Assembly (NCBI GenBank): GCA_039619475.1
Contig: CM077115.1
Span: 445,273,292-445,337,291 of the forward strand
DNA: 64,000 nucleotides
Source: Icerya purchasi
Taxonomy: Eukaryota; Arthropoda; Insecta; Hemiptera; Monophlebidae
Direction of reading: 5' to 3'
In this document: piece after piece, positions 10,234 to 21,353 of the stretch
How the letters are laid out: the number at the start of each line of letters is the position of its first letter
How positions within the stretch are numbered: the first letter of the stretch is position 1
The notes under the pieces: model-generated
Told to the model about the DNA's origin: nothing
Seen by the model: only the letters and a program-made list of their open reading frames with translations
Database searches by the model: none
Made by a program: the position numbers and the translations under genes

Positions 10234-12251
10234 GGGGGGGGTATGGGATAACCACTTTGAAAAATCCGTTTTTCTGAAAAAATTTCATATAAAAGTACAA
10301 ATTCTTTGAAATATTTTCCCAAAACCTCAAGTCATTTGGAGTAAAACTCATTAAGATAGTAAGCTGTGCGCTGCACCCCTTTTGAGCCGGTCGAAAGCGC
10401 CAAGCAGTTAACCGGAGCAGCTGCTTCCTTCTCTTTCAAAGGACCTAGCCGGTGATGGTACCTGGCAAAAACGAGGTTTCTTTTCGTTATATGGTGTTTC
10501 TTCATTAATAGGATAACACTGGAAAAGTTTTAGATATTTGCTTTAAAAGTGGGCACGGTTAAAGGTATAAAACTTGGGAGAAAAAATTAAATATAATGGA
10601 ATTTGAAAAATGGCATGCCAAGCACGTGGAACATGGTGAATGTGAAGTAAATCACATTGGACCTGCAGGAAACATGGAAGTATCAGTAATAAAAGAAATG
10701 TTTCAACGATCGCAGGAAAAGTACGACGTCAAGTATAAGAATTGCATCGGCGACGGTGATAGTCAAACGTACACCGATGTAATTCAATGCCATCCATATG
10801 GCGAAGACTTTGTAATAAATAAATAAAAATGCGTCGGCCACGTTCAAAAAAGGATCGGCAAACGGCTACGTGACCTTCTAAAAAACACAACAGGAGAGAC
10901 AGAAATAAAAACCGTAAAAAAAGGCTGGACAAACTATGTTAGAAGAAGCAGAAGTCTCTCTGGAAAAGGAAAACTCACTGGTAAAACAATTGATCAATTA
11001 ATGGTGTATTATGGATTAGCAATCGAAAGAAATTGTGATTCAGTGCAAAAAATGAAAGATGCCATTTCAGCGACCTTTTTCCATTATAAATCGACGAACA
11101 AAAATCCACAGCATCATAAGTGTCCGGCCGGCGCTGACTTGTGGGGTGCGCTTATCAAAAATCTTTGGCCGCCACCGGAATAGAAAATTTTCAGCACGAT
11201 TATAAACCTTCTCCGGATGATGTAACAAAAGCAATCGAGCTAATTTATGAAGATTTAAGCAAGAACGAGCTTTTAGAGCGATGTATTAGTGGATTTACTC
11301 AAAACAATAACGAAAGCCTAAATCAACTTATTTGGAAGATCACTCCAAAAATTTTATCCAGTAGCCCTATTTTAGTAGAAATTGCAACAAATGTTTTCCA
11401 ATGAAGGCAATTTTGCATTACTAACCTTCCTACAAGAGATGAAAATCAGCGTCGGCCCAAGTGCTCATCAATACGTTCAAACAGCCGATGAAACGCGAAT
11501 TCAAAGAGCCCAACAAAAAGCTGCGCTTCAGACAAAAGAGGCTAGAATAATGGAAAGAATGGAGCAAAAGGAAGCCTTGGACATCGTAAGTGCGGCAGGT
11601 ACCTTGCTTTATGATGCTGGCATCGACGATTCAGTTTAAGTGAGAAAAAAGGAAATTTTTTCTTCCAATTTTCATATTTTAAAACTTTAAACGCGTTTTT
11701 CTCGAAATGACTTTTTTGAAGTCGGTGGACACGATATCTCAAAAACTTCTGTACCGATCCGGCTCATGTTCAACACAGTTTTATAATACGTATTTTACTA
11801 GGTCGCAACGTTCTTCATTTTTTTTTTTTTTCGCTTGAGACCGATTTTACAGCTACAAAATGGCGCCATTTTTAGGGTAAATATCGCGGTTTTGACTTCA
11901 TCCGACCGCCACAAATTGAAAAAAAATTTAAAAAATAAAAGGACAACGTTGCGACCTAGATTTACTTCTAAATTAACCATTTTTTCCAACTATTCGTGTT
12001 TCGGATGATTTTGTAACGAGTTATCGTGGACACCGCAAAACGTATTTTTTTGAAATGGCCTCATCAATTTGCTCTCACTGGCTTGTTTATGAATATTTTT
12101 TGACGAAAAAATTACTGAATGTTCTTGAAATTTCATATAACTATGTGCAAAAAACTTTAATGAAATAACTTTAATAGGCTCTTTAAAAATTACTCTCAAA
12201 AAAGTGCTTTTTTTGGACCCGTTATCCCATACCCCCCCCCCCCCCCCCCCC
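10234..12251 (+). mobile_element. Mutator-like-transposase DNA transposon with G-rich terminal inverted repeats
   Basis: The ends are inverted copies: GGGGGGGGTATGGGATAAC at 10234-10252 and its reverse complement at 12221-12239. The right end carries a C run extended to 20 bases. Inside lies a decayed transposase (10451-11639). The element sits in the endonuclease frame of a CR1-group LINE. Removing it and one extra T restores the frame as ...VTVYI-KNSL, which a related LINE copy at 15.66 kb supports (VIIYLKDKF). No 8-to-11-bp direct duplication typical of Mutator elements is visible. The restored site reads ACATTAAAAAT and contains TTAA. Confidence 0.85.
10451..11639 (+). pseudogene. Mutator-like transposase, decayed
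   Basis: The readable order matches the Mutator-like transposase family found as hypothetical proteins in insects and other animals. GDGTWQKRG at about 10451 is probably the first catalytic-Asp region. It is followed by DNTGKVLDICFKSGHG and, in the open frame 10596-10826, by AGNMEVSVIKEMFQRS and IGDGDSQTYTDV (second acidic region). VGHVQKRIGKRLRDLLK is at about 10836, KLTGKTIDQLMVYYGLAIER at about 10973, and RCISGFTQNNNESLNQLIW at about 11278. The C-terminal helical tail is 11382-11639. The N-terminal DNA-binding part before the first Asp is absent, and at least four frameshifts or stops break it. It cannot be active. I recognise the family from motif order only. Confidence 0.8.
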
Positions 12252-12488
12252 TAAAAATTCTCTTAAGACGGTACAAATAAAAATAAGTATTTTAAAACTG
12301 GTAATGTAATAGGCGTTAAATTAAAATTACAGAGTGGTGTAAATTCATCTCATTCTTTGGAATCTATAGATTTTGTGAATTAGTCCATTCAGAATTTTTA
12401 AACGATTTATTAGAAATCATTATGGTTTCCGAAAAGGCAACTATAAAATCTGGGGATTTCAATATAAATTTGTTAGATAGCTAAAAAT

Positions 12489-12548
12489 GTACGAATAGGT
12501 TGCGCCAACGCGTTATGTAGCGTACGGCACCTTAAGAAGAAGAAGAAT
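12489..12548 (+). mobile_element. SINE 3'-end fragment
   Basis: TGTACGAATAGGT... followed by CGCC-ACGC, CGTACGGCA and an AAGAAGAAGAAGA tail matches the last 50-60 bases of the SINE at 13875-14177. It interrupts the CR1-group endonuclease, and a short repeat (AATG) flanks it. Confidence 0.6.
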
Positions 12549-13874
12549 GCAAAGTGTACAGACTATCTAAATTTATTAAATACAAAATATGGTTTCATTA
12601 GTCTTATTAATGAACCAACTTTCTTCCGCCAAAATAGAAATGATACTTCGTGTTTAGATCATGTTTTAGTCAGGGGCTTAGATTTCAATAAACTAAACTC
12701 CGACATAACATTCAATGTACCTTAGATGTTGGTTTTTCTGATCATAATGCGATATAAGTATAGCTATAATTATAGAAGACAATGTTTCAGTGAAACCATC
12801 CACGTTTGATGTTTCCTTTTTGATAAAAAGCTATTTCATAATAAATTATTATGTACTAATATTGATTTTATTTATAACACCCAACATAACATGATATTGA
12901 CGCTAAATTTTAAATTTTTATTCCGACTATTATCAAAATTGTGGAGTAAGCAAATGAGGAAAATAAACATAAATACACGTCAGAGGACACCGTGGGTAAC
13001 TCAGGAAATAGTACGTTTATCCCGTACGAAAAATAATATTTATAAGCAAATTAAATCTTTCGAGGGAAATGACACACTACGATTTCTGAGTGTAAAGAAA
13101 TTTCAAAGCAAATACAAACGTTATCTAGAACAGAGAAAATAGAGTATTGTAGCACATTACTAAACGGCTGCGAACAGAACCAAAATAAAAATATTGAGTA
13201 TTAGGAGAAATAAAAATCATCGAATACGTGAAGTAATAGTTAATAATAAGAAATTAGATGCAGACAAGTAGGAATATGATGTTGCTTGTCATTTTAATAA
13301 TTATTCTTTCAACTCTGTTACCGAATTTATGCAAAACGAAAGGTTTGCAGCATATCGTGCAAACTGCCCTCCCATCTTGCAAATACTTTTTGATTTATCG
13401 ATCGTTTTTGAATGAAGAAATAAAAAATGTAATAATGTCTCTTTTCTAAATAAATCATCGGTTTGGGTCAGATGGTCTGTCAATATTATCAATAAAAGGA
13501 AATGTAGAATTTTTTGTCAGACAACATTTTAAAATTAGGTATCATTACTGCAGCATATGTATAAGGGAGGCGGTAAATGTGATATGGCAAATTACAGACC
13601 AATATGCGTACTACCAACTATCTCAAAAATTTTTGAGATACCTATTAAGATAAGAAGTAATGGGTTTCCTACAGAGTAAAATTTTTTTTAGTACAAACCA
13701 ATACCGATTTTTAAAAAGTAAAGGAGCTGATATTACACTATTTAAACATGTATCCTATTATATTACGGAAAATCTAGATAAGGGAAAATCATGCTTAGCT
13801 GTGTATTTTGATTTGAGAAAAGCTTTTGAGGTAGCTGACCACAAAATTATTTTAGCCAAGTTGTATATTCGTGT

Positions 13875-14177
13875 ATTACAAGAATTCAATAAATAAATAA
13901 AATACTCCCTAATAGAATCATATGGAAGGCAATGGCAAACCACCACGTATAATATGCGCGCTAGGTCAGTACATAAAAGACATAAATAGGACTGCACTGG
14001 TATATCGATAAATCAAACGATTACTATCAGTTCCGAATGTAGTCTTGTTGCGTGTGTACACATTCGTACTGCATATAAACAATTTACTATGAACACTATG
14101 CCTACATCTGTACAGCTGAGATGTACGAATAGGTAGTCGCCGACGCTCAGTAATTAAGTATGGCAATATAAAGAAGA
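13875..14177 (+). mobile_element. SINE inserted in CR1-group RT, 11-bp target duplication
   Basis: The 303-bp insertion is bounded by the direct repeat TATATTCGTGT (13864-13874 and 14178-14188). Removing it restores the RT frame from ...AKLYIRV to SGVVFITG. Its body aligns along the whole length with the reverse complement of 22470-22730, including GTCAGTACATAA, TATATCGATAAATCAAAC and CATTCGTACTG. It ends in an A-rich AAAGAAGA tail. The tRNA-like head seen in the 22.7-kb copy is absent, so this copy is 5' truncated. Confidence 0.88.
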
Positions 14178-15206
14178 TATATTCGTGTGGTTTCCGGGGT
14201 AGTATTTATAACTGGTTCGAATCGTATTTAAATAATAGAAAATATGTTACGAAAATTAATAAAGTACCCAGTGAAAGTATAACGCAGATATATGGGGTGC
14301 CTCAGGGTAGCATTTTAGATCCCGTTCTGTTTCTTATTTATATAAATGAATTGTGCAATTTTAATATAATATCGGGAAAAAAGATTCACATACGCGGATG
14401 ATACAGCAATTGTTATGAGTTCCCGTTACAGCCATATCCTAATGCAACTAGCAAATAGAAATGTTGATACTTTGTTAAATTAGTTTAAGGCAAATAGGCT
14501 TATAGTAAATTTAAAAAAAAAAAAAACAAAATTCATATCATATAGTCATAAACCTCGATACAGGTGGGATTTCGAAAAAATTTGTTTAAATGAAAATTCA
14601 GAAATAGAGTATTTGGAATTAAATTTAGATTGTAGATATTAATGAGGAATAAGCATACCGATTATTTAGCCTCTAGACTCAGAAAGTTAAACTATATATT
14701 TTACTACCTGAATGAATTGTTTTAGTGAATATCACCTGTGCTATATCAATCACTATACAAACCTGTCTTGACGTACGATTTGATACATTGGGGTAATACC
14801 GTTAAATATAACTCTTCATAGATTGATTTTTTAAATAATTATTATCACTAGAAACAAGAAATTGATTATAAATTATTTAATGTAAGTACATTATATAAAA
14901 CTGAATTGATATTGTTTACGCTAAATAGGAAGAATTTAATTTTCAAATTTAGGATGGTATTACTAGAAGTTGTGGAAATTAATTAGCTGCTGTATTTAAA
15001 CTGATGAAATTTCACTCGAGAATCCAAGCCCTCTATATGGCACCTCTCATATACGACCATTTACCACAATTTTTAAAAGATTATCGAATTATTTCCACTC
15101 CAATAATCATTTTGAGGAACGTTGTAAATAATTGATTCAGAATTATGGATGGGGATGTGATGTATATACACCTAGAGTACTACGGTTGTTAGCAAATATA
15201 TATATC

Positions 15207-15300
15207 TTTTTTTTTTTTTTTTTTTTTTTTTTTGTGTGGTGCCGTGTACTGCTACTGTGGCCAAAGACACCAGATATTAAGATATGATTAAATTAAGCTG
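15207..15300 (-). mobile_element. minus-strand LINE 3' end with poly(A)
   Basis: A 27-base T run (15207-15233) followed by GTGCCGTGTACTGCTACTGTGGCC is, on the minus strand, a 3' untranslated region ending in poly(A). It resembles the end of the RNase H LINE fragment at 54744-54810 (TGCCATTTACTGCTACATAGGCC after a T run), so both are likely 3' ends of one I-like family. Confidence 0.55.
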
Positions 15301-15418
15301 TAGATATTATTTTGTTTGAACTTATATATACAGTTTACTTTTATTGCTTTATTTCCGTGTTTTATTTGTAATTTTAAGGGTTTTTGTATTTTCGAAGAAA
15401 TTTTTATTGTTTTTTAAT

Positions 15419-15505
15419 ATCCATCGCTCGCGCAAATATGCGCATAGATGGATTATGTTTGTAATAATAATAATAAACATTTATTTGGTTTGATTTGATG
15501 ATTTG
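15419..15505 (+). repeat. LINE 3' hairpin with microsatellite tail (first of three)
   Basis: ATCCATC...GATGGAT pairs across 15419-15453 with an inner GCGCA/TGCGC stem. It is followed by TAATAATAATAA and a TTTGATTTGATGATTTGATT tail. Two relatives lie at 19932 and 20687. Position and form fit the 3' end recognised by a CR1-group reverse transcriptase, probably that of copy B just upstream. Confidence 0.6.
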
Positions 15506-15524
15506 ATTATTATTACTATTACTT

Positions 15525-16400
15525 TACTGTTATTAGTGTTATTATTATTAATGGAAACCTGAGCCATGAGTTGTATAAATTTAATATCCCCCCGGATATG
15601 TGTAGTGTTTGCACAATGCAGAGATTGCAAACGTTCTGGAGGAGTAATAATCTATTTAAAAGATAAATTTGTAGTCGAACAACTTTCCATATAAAATTAG
15701 ATATTTCAACATGCAATGTAATCGGTATAAAAATTATCTTGGAAAATAACAAAATATTATCACTCTTCGGTATTTACAGATTTTGTACTTCAAAATATTC
15801 TGCTGATTTTTTAATTGATTTACAAAATATTATTGACATATCGGGAACATCCACAATTATTGCGGATGATTTAAACATTAACACATATTAAATAACGATA
15901 AGTGTGCACAATATTTTAATTTACTAAATTCTAATGATTTCAGAAGTTTGATCAATACACCAACATTCTCATGCGTAGGAGTTATAACTATGGGTGGTCC
16001 TGCTTAGATCATGTATTAATAAGGGGTTTATTTTCTAATAGGCTAAATTCGGAAGATGAATACGGTATACTTGACGTTGAGTTCTCAGATCATTGCGTTG
16101 TAAGTATCTCATCAGTAATAAAAGAAAGTATTTTGTTAAAACCGTTCAAGATTAAAAACATTTTCAATTAAAAACCCCTTTCCAGCAGTAATTAACCAAG
16201 GTAAATGTTGAACAGATTTATAATAGCAATGATCTCCGACTAGCTTGAAATTTGAAAACTTTATTCATAATATTAGGAATATCATGCAAGAATGTTACAA
16301 TAAAAATCGTGTAAAAAGAAACGAGCGGAAAAAATGATCGCCCTGGGTCACGTATGAAATTATGGTCTTGTCAAAAGAAAAATGTATTCGGAACAAGTTG
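15525..16400 (+). pseudogene. CR1-group LINE ORF2 remnant, copy C (endonuclease and linker)
   Basis: The endonuclease reads from about 15537. An LLLMETW-like start is followed by VFAQCRDCKRSGGVIIYL at about 15607, a degraded GDFNI region at about 15860, and the open piece 15971-16171 with WSCLDHVLIRG and VEFSDHCVV (catalytic SDH). The linker SPWVTYEIMVLSKEK is at about 16336. It is the same family as copies A and B and supplies the uninterrupted reference for the insertion in copy B. The RT domain is missing; an unrelated ORF fragment begins at about 16430. Confidence 0.78.
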
Positions 16401-16429
16401 AAGAAGAGCTTAGTAATATAGAGAAACTC

Positions 16430-17262
16430 TACCTTGACAACTTGGATGATCAACATCAACTTACCCATAACACAGTAATGAAGAAAATCCAAATGAAATT
16501 CGTACTCTCAACTCTTCTTCGAATAATTTGGAATTATCTCTCCTAGATGCGGAGGAAGAAAAAATAGTTTCAAAATTTTTTGAAGAACCTTGTTGTAATC
16601 GAAAATGTAATAATTCAATAGCACGAGATATGATCGAGAAATTGAGAAATAATTTTTTAGAATTAGATAAAGAACAGCAAGATTTAGTCATACTGAGGCA
16701 AATTGAATCAGGTAGAACAAGTAATGTTTTAGACAAGGTTTATGAGGAGATCTGCGGACGAAAAATATTTGGGAAAAAGAAAAGAGGTCGAAACTTGGTA
16801 TGATTGGATTACCTACCTGAAGCGGTTTTATAAATCTTTAGTTGGAATCACAAGTTTCCACCGCTTCAAAATTTCCTCAGACGGCGTAGCAGCAAAAATG
16901 TATGCAAACAGTGACGATAAAAACAAATTTCAATTACTGCTACAATCTGTTGATGATAAGATGCCTGAGAGAATCACTCCAAAAGTTTTAGATTTAGAAC
17001 GCCAATGGTACCTTTACCCATAACATAAGAAGTTTAGTTTCTGATATCGCTAAAGCTGATATTGTAGCGCCATTACCTGAAAAACCCTTAATTAAAGAAC
17101 CGAAACGGAAAGTAGATGATAATTTGCCGAAATCAGAATCTGAAAAAATAAGACTGAAGTGGCTGTGGCAAAGAAAAGGAAGAAAACCGATGAAAAATAC
17201 GATAAACCCTATCCAGAAACCTCAACACCGAAGAAAAGAACTCGCAAGAAGTAGTTTGTACT
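16430..17262 (+). pseudogene. unclassified element-like protein with a CCxxxC motif, broken
   Basis: The open piece 16528-16803 encodes an acidic N-terminus, FFEEPCCNRKCNNSIARDMI (a Cys-Cys-x3-Cys motif) and a KKRGRNLV end. After a frameshift, 16742-17023 continues with ITSFHRFKISSDGVAAKMYA. A basic tail follows across more frameshifts, ending in TPKKRTRKK near 17240. The order (CC-x3-C motif, then a basic GR segment, then a segment near SFHRFK) is one I associate with element-derived hypothetical proteins common in insect and cnidarian genomes, but I cannot name the superfamily. No terminal repeats were found. It sits directly after CR1-group copy C. Confidence 0.5.
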
Positions 17263-17459
17263 AATTTTTATTAAAAAATTGATTTTTTTTTTTGCTATTG
17301 TAGTTTTTCACTTCTTGTATGTTTTTGTCTTTTTTTTTTTTTTTGAAGTTCTTGTTTCCTTTTAAAACACGATTTGTGAAAGATAGAAATCTTTTTTTTT
17401 TTTGTTTCTTTTTTTTACCCCCCTTGGGTTTGCTACCAAAGAACATTAGCCCAGCAAAA

Positions 17460-18105
17460 AGGAATAGATACGTGGAATAGAATAGAAATTATATTTTTAT
17501 TCTGTCGACAATGGAATCAAGGAACACACCCCTAGGACAGGAACAACAGAGAGAATAGGTAGAGAAAGAACATAAGAGGCGTTGAAAGGAGCAGAAAGCT
17601 AAGCTTTAACAGATGATAATAAAGTAACTCACACGCTCGCGAGATAAACCGGAGCACTCGAAGAGCACGTGATTCGCATCGCAAACATACACCGGAGGAA
17701 CCTTCAGGATTTAATGGATAATTAGGGGATGCAGCCAAAGAAAAACGATTTAGAGAAGAAGGAAGGAGACTATGCGAGAAACGGAGTCGAGATAATTTAG
17801 TAATTATGGACCGACGCAAACTGGGAAACTCATAGAACCAAGGACGAGGAGGAGGAACAGGATTAATCAAGAGATAAAAGGAATTGGGATTAGCGAAAAG
17901 AGAAACATAAACAGAGTGCCTAAGGTGGCAGGATTTAGTTGAAAGAAGAATATTGTATGCTGGAACCCTACTAATAAAATTCCCATTGGAAACAGCAGCT
18001 TTAGCAAGGAGGTCGACGGCTACATTTCCATCAATGCCTGAATGTCCCTAAAAAACTGTCAAGATTTATACACAGTCCTGCGAGTAGGTAAGAGCAGCGA
18101 CTTCC
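17460..18105 (-). pseudogene. I-like LINE C-terminal region (RNase H end and tail), minus strand
   Basis: On the minus strand an RNase H end (GHSGIDGNVAVDLLAKAA, about 18050-17995) leads into the open piece 17870-17532. This carries PRPWFYEFPSLRRSII and SRLRFSHSLLPSSLNRFSL, followed by a broken Cys/His tail. The same segments, in the same order, occur at 58118-58843 (plus) and 46420-46750 (minus), so the three are one family. An A/T-rich end with TATTC repeats at about 17480-17460 may be the 3' terminus. Stops and frameshifts disable it. Confidence 0.75.
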
Positions 18106-18107
18106 AA

Positions 18108-18586
18108 CCTGAAGAATTCTATGAAGAATTAATAACAATGCTCCCCAATTTACCCAACTTTATTAAAGATGTAAAAAATCTGCTGCAATAAATAACAGAA
18201 AATAGCTTGAAATAAATTTATCCAAATATTCACATAGTCATTCGAATTTTGCTAACAATACCGGTAAGTATAGCGTCCGCTGTAAGAAGCTTTCTAAATT
18301 TAAAATTAATTAAAAATTATTCAAGAAGTTAAACGGGTCAGGAAAGACTTTCAGCTTTGGACTACTATTATTAACGAATTCAGTAAGGCTAAAAGTAGGA
18401 AATTTCTGTTTCTTTAATTCATTTTTTTTATTTTTTGTCAAAAAATATAGTTTGCATTTTTATGAATAAAAATTGGACAGTTGCAACTGTTTTTATTTTA
18501 CAAAATCTGTCTTTTTGCACCACTAGAGGGCCTCGCAAAATGTACCTTGCCCACATAAAATTTAGGTCTTGCCCCACCGCTGAAAT
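18108..18586 (+). pseudogene. hAT transposase C-terminal dimerization fragment and 3' terminus
   Basis: A segment at 18222-18330 reads YPNIHIVIRILLTIPVSIAS, then A-x-RSF-x-NLKLIKNY-x-RS, then QERLSAL. This is the conserved hAT-family C-terminal dimerization region (the ZMYM1-like group in my reading). After it comes GAGGGCCTCGCAAAAT and an end CCCCACCGCTG at about 18575-18585, the form of a hAT terminal repeat (CAG-x-GGT inverted). The N-terminal portion is absent because the I-like LINE fragment abuts on the left. Two stops lie in the readable part. Confidence 0.72.
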
Positions 18587-18638
18587 TTGGTAACACACAA
18601 TGACAAATTATGTAACTTACATTTTATAATTTGCTTCC

Positions 18639-19200
18639 AGTTGAAGTTTCAGAGTTTTTTCAGCCAAAAATGCGTGTACCCATTTTTTTTTTTTTTGGAC
18701 TTGTTTCATCTGTTGTTCTAAAAATCCGAAAAAATTCAGAAAAACCATTTTACTATAATATTCGTAACATATATCACTATTTCGTTGTTATTAGTTGAAT
18801 TTCAACAGGTTTTTCAACCAAAAACGTGTATGATTTTATTTAATTTTTGACATGTTCCACTCGTTCCCCCCGTTTAAAAAATCTGAAAAAATTCAGGAAA
18901 CTTGTTATCTTACGTAACAGATATCTATTATTCCTTTGTTATTAGTTAAATTTCAAGAGGTTTTTCAGCCAAAAACGCATGAATTTTTTGACTTGTTTCA
19001 CTTGTTCCACCCGTTCCAAAAAATCTGAAAAAATTCAGGAAAACTTGTTATGTTCAAATACCATATATCGATTCCGTTGTTATTAGTTGAATTTCAAGAC
19101 GGTTTTCAGCGAAAAATGCGTGATTTTATTTTTTTTGAACCCATACCGCCACTTTTAAAAATCTGAAAAAATCTCTGTAGGTAGTTTACACTGAAATACA
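18639..19200. repeat. tandem repeat, about 150 bp unit, four diverged copies
   Basis: Unit starts AGTTGAA/AGTTAAA-TTTCAA at 18639, 18793, 18943 and 19085 (spacings 154, 150, 142). Each unit contains TTTTCAGCCAAAAA(C/T)GCGTG, a T-rich GACTTGTTCCAC block and AAATCTGAAAAAATTCAGGAAA. Coding potential is nil. Confidence 0.8.
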
Positions 19201-21353
19201 TGTTATATATTTTTTTCGTCGTTACTGAATTTTTTAAAAATCTTTTATGACATTTCAAAAATTTTGAACGTTTCTAAAAATTTGAATTTAGCATCTAAAA
19301 ATCTGGAAAAATTCACCGTTATAGAACACTTTCTATTATCTTTAACCTCCAAGAAGAATTTTAAAAATCGATCGAAAAATGACTGAGATATCGTAAAAAA
19401 CCGAAAATCACAAAACGGTGACTACAGCGCAGCCCCCTGTAGGACTAGGGGTCTGAAACTTTCAGCATCAACTACTACTTTGTTCATGCCCTAGATGTAT
19501 ATATTTCTTTTATAAAGTTTGGCTCAAAGGCGCACTTTTACCCCCCTTAACCGGCTAGACCCTTTAACTTGAAAAATTTACAAAAAAAAAGGCGAAGACA
19601 TTTATTTGACTATTATATAAATCCAAAATATAGCAATGTATGAACTGGCTACAGTGCTGCTATTCTGGAAATGTAACATATCATCATTGTATAAATATTT
19701 TAGTGCATAGCTCCATCTGTGAAATTTTAAATAAAAAATGTTTCCAACGTTCTTTTCAGATAATTAAGTTATAACCTACAAAAAGAGCTGTTATTAATTA
19801 TGTTGAAGTTAACATTTCAATGTCCGTTTGTTTATTTATATAGTATTAATTTCATTTATGCGCATATATAAGTTAAACATTGTAGAAGTTTTATTCTGTT
19901 TAAAAAATCGTTTAATTGTATTTTGAATAGTTCCACTACTCCAGCAAATTTACGCATTTGTGGAGAGTATGTATAATAATGATAATAATACACTATTTGA
20001 TTTGATTGATTCGATTATTATTTCTGTTGTTATTATTATATTGTAGTATTATTACGAATAGGCCTTTAAATCTGGTGAAAGCGAGTATATTTAACACGGA
20101 AACCGTTGGGTTTAATCATATAGCTCTAGTTTTATTTATAATATTATGTATGTTATATAAGAATTGTAAACATATATATTAACCAGAAAGTATATATAAT
20201 CGCACAGGTAAGTATTTTCTTTTCTTTTCTATAAAAAAAAAAAAAAAAAAAAGTAGAAAGTATATACAATAAACGACTGGGTTAATAAATGTAAATAATG
20301 AATTATATAAATTTTTAAACTTTGTAATTTTGACATGTATATGTCTTACCGGCGGGGAGGTCAGCCAAATTGTTCGTCACGCTTTTTTTAAGAGCAAAAA
20401 CTATAACGCTATTTAATTGAAACATATAAGTTATGTCAACTGAACCGTGTGATATGAATTATATGGGCAATCAAAATAACTACCATAGTATCAAGGAGTA
20501 TCATAACCAGGAGAGTGAAGCCATCCCGGAATTTTACATTGGACATTTTTTAGCCGAGGAAAAATAAGACATATCCATGTACCGCGATGTATCTGTGTGT
20601 GGTGTAGATATTTTACATTTTTTTTCGTAAGAATACGTCCGTTTTATTTGTATTTTCAACCGATAGATTCATTCAAATTTAACGATATCCACTACTCGCG
20701 CTTTGCAGCGTATTTGTGGATTTTCTTGGTAAGCTGTTACATTATTGCCCCCCAGTTTATTCATAGTATGTGAACTAACACAAAGCTTTTAGGTTTTGGA
20801 TTTTTAGCCATCAATTGTTCTGAATAAATTTGAAATATTTTAAAAACAATAAATTCGAATTCTTTTTAAAAAAAATTAATATTTTTATTTAATTTGTAAT
20901 ATGAAATAAATCGATGCGAACTGAAAGGTGGCGGCGACAACGAACGTATCACTGTGAAATGTAATCAGGCAGAATGAACTGGGGGCAATAATGTAAAAAT
21001 TTACCGAAATATCATAGCGGATCACTAAAATTTAAAATTACGTGGCCAGAAATATGTCGCTTTTGGGAAATTATTTACGGAATCATTACGAAACGTGATA
21101 CCACGGTGCGATAAATAAAATATGAAACTACGTGAGCGTCTATTATAAGCGACGCGACTGTAGTAGTGCTGCAAAAAAAATATTATTATTATAAAAAAAA
21201 ATATTATTCTTATAAGCACCGGTTCAATATAGAAATATGCGCGTTTTTTTTCTCTTTTTCGAAAATTACGATATGGGAGAGTAATGAAATTTACGATATT
21301 ATATAAATACATGGCAATAATACGAAAGTAGATCAAAGGTAAAAAAAACTTAC
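19201..21353. other. non-coding AT-rich region with two LINE-tail hairpins
   Basis: Related hairpins lie at 19932-19964 (TCCAC...GTGGA) and 20687-20721 (ATCCAC...GTGGAT). The first is followed by ATAATAATGATAATAATA and a TTTGATTTGATTGATTCGATT tail, as in the copy at 15419. These mark 3' ends of LINE copies whose coding parts are gone. An A run sits at 20233-20251. Nothing else is supported. Confidence 0.5.

Larger units (their letters stand above)
10030..15180 (+). pseudogene. CR1-group LINE ORF2 remnant, copy B, split by nested insertions
   Basis: The endonuclease begins with LNTNYDDILLLTETW (catalytic Glu, about 10091) and SGGVTVYI (about 10211). It is then interrupted by a DNA transposon (10234-12251) and resumes in phase as KNSL (12253). 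A GDFNI-like motif is at about 12455, a SINE-tail fragment sits at 12489-12548, and the DYLNLLNTKYGF segment and an SDHNAI motif (about 12740) follow. The linker TPWVTQEIVRLSR is at about 12984. RT motif A (VYFDLRKAFE, about 13801) precedes a 303-bp SINE at 13875-14177. The RT then continues with SGVVFITGS (14188), VPQGSILDPVLFLIYINEL (about 14297), YADDTAIVMSSR (about 14395) and YLELNLDCRY (about 14611). Stops and frameshifts occur throughout. Copy A and copy C align with it and define the insertion points. Confidence 0.85.

Noticed and set aside
10234..12251. A 9-bp Mutator-type target duplication
   Set aside because: Flanks ...GTTTACATT and TAAAAATTC do not match, and the neighbouring LINE copy excludes hidden duplicated sequence.
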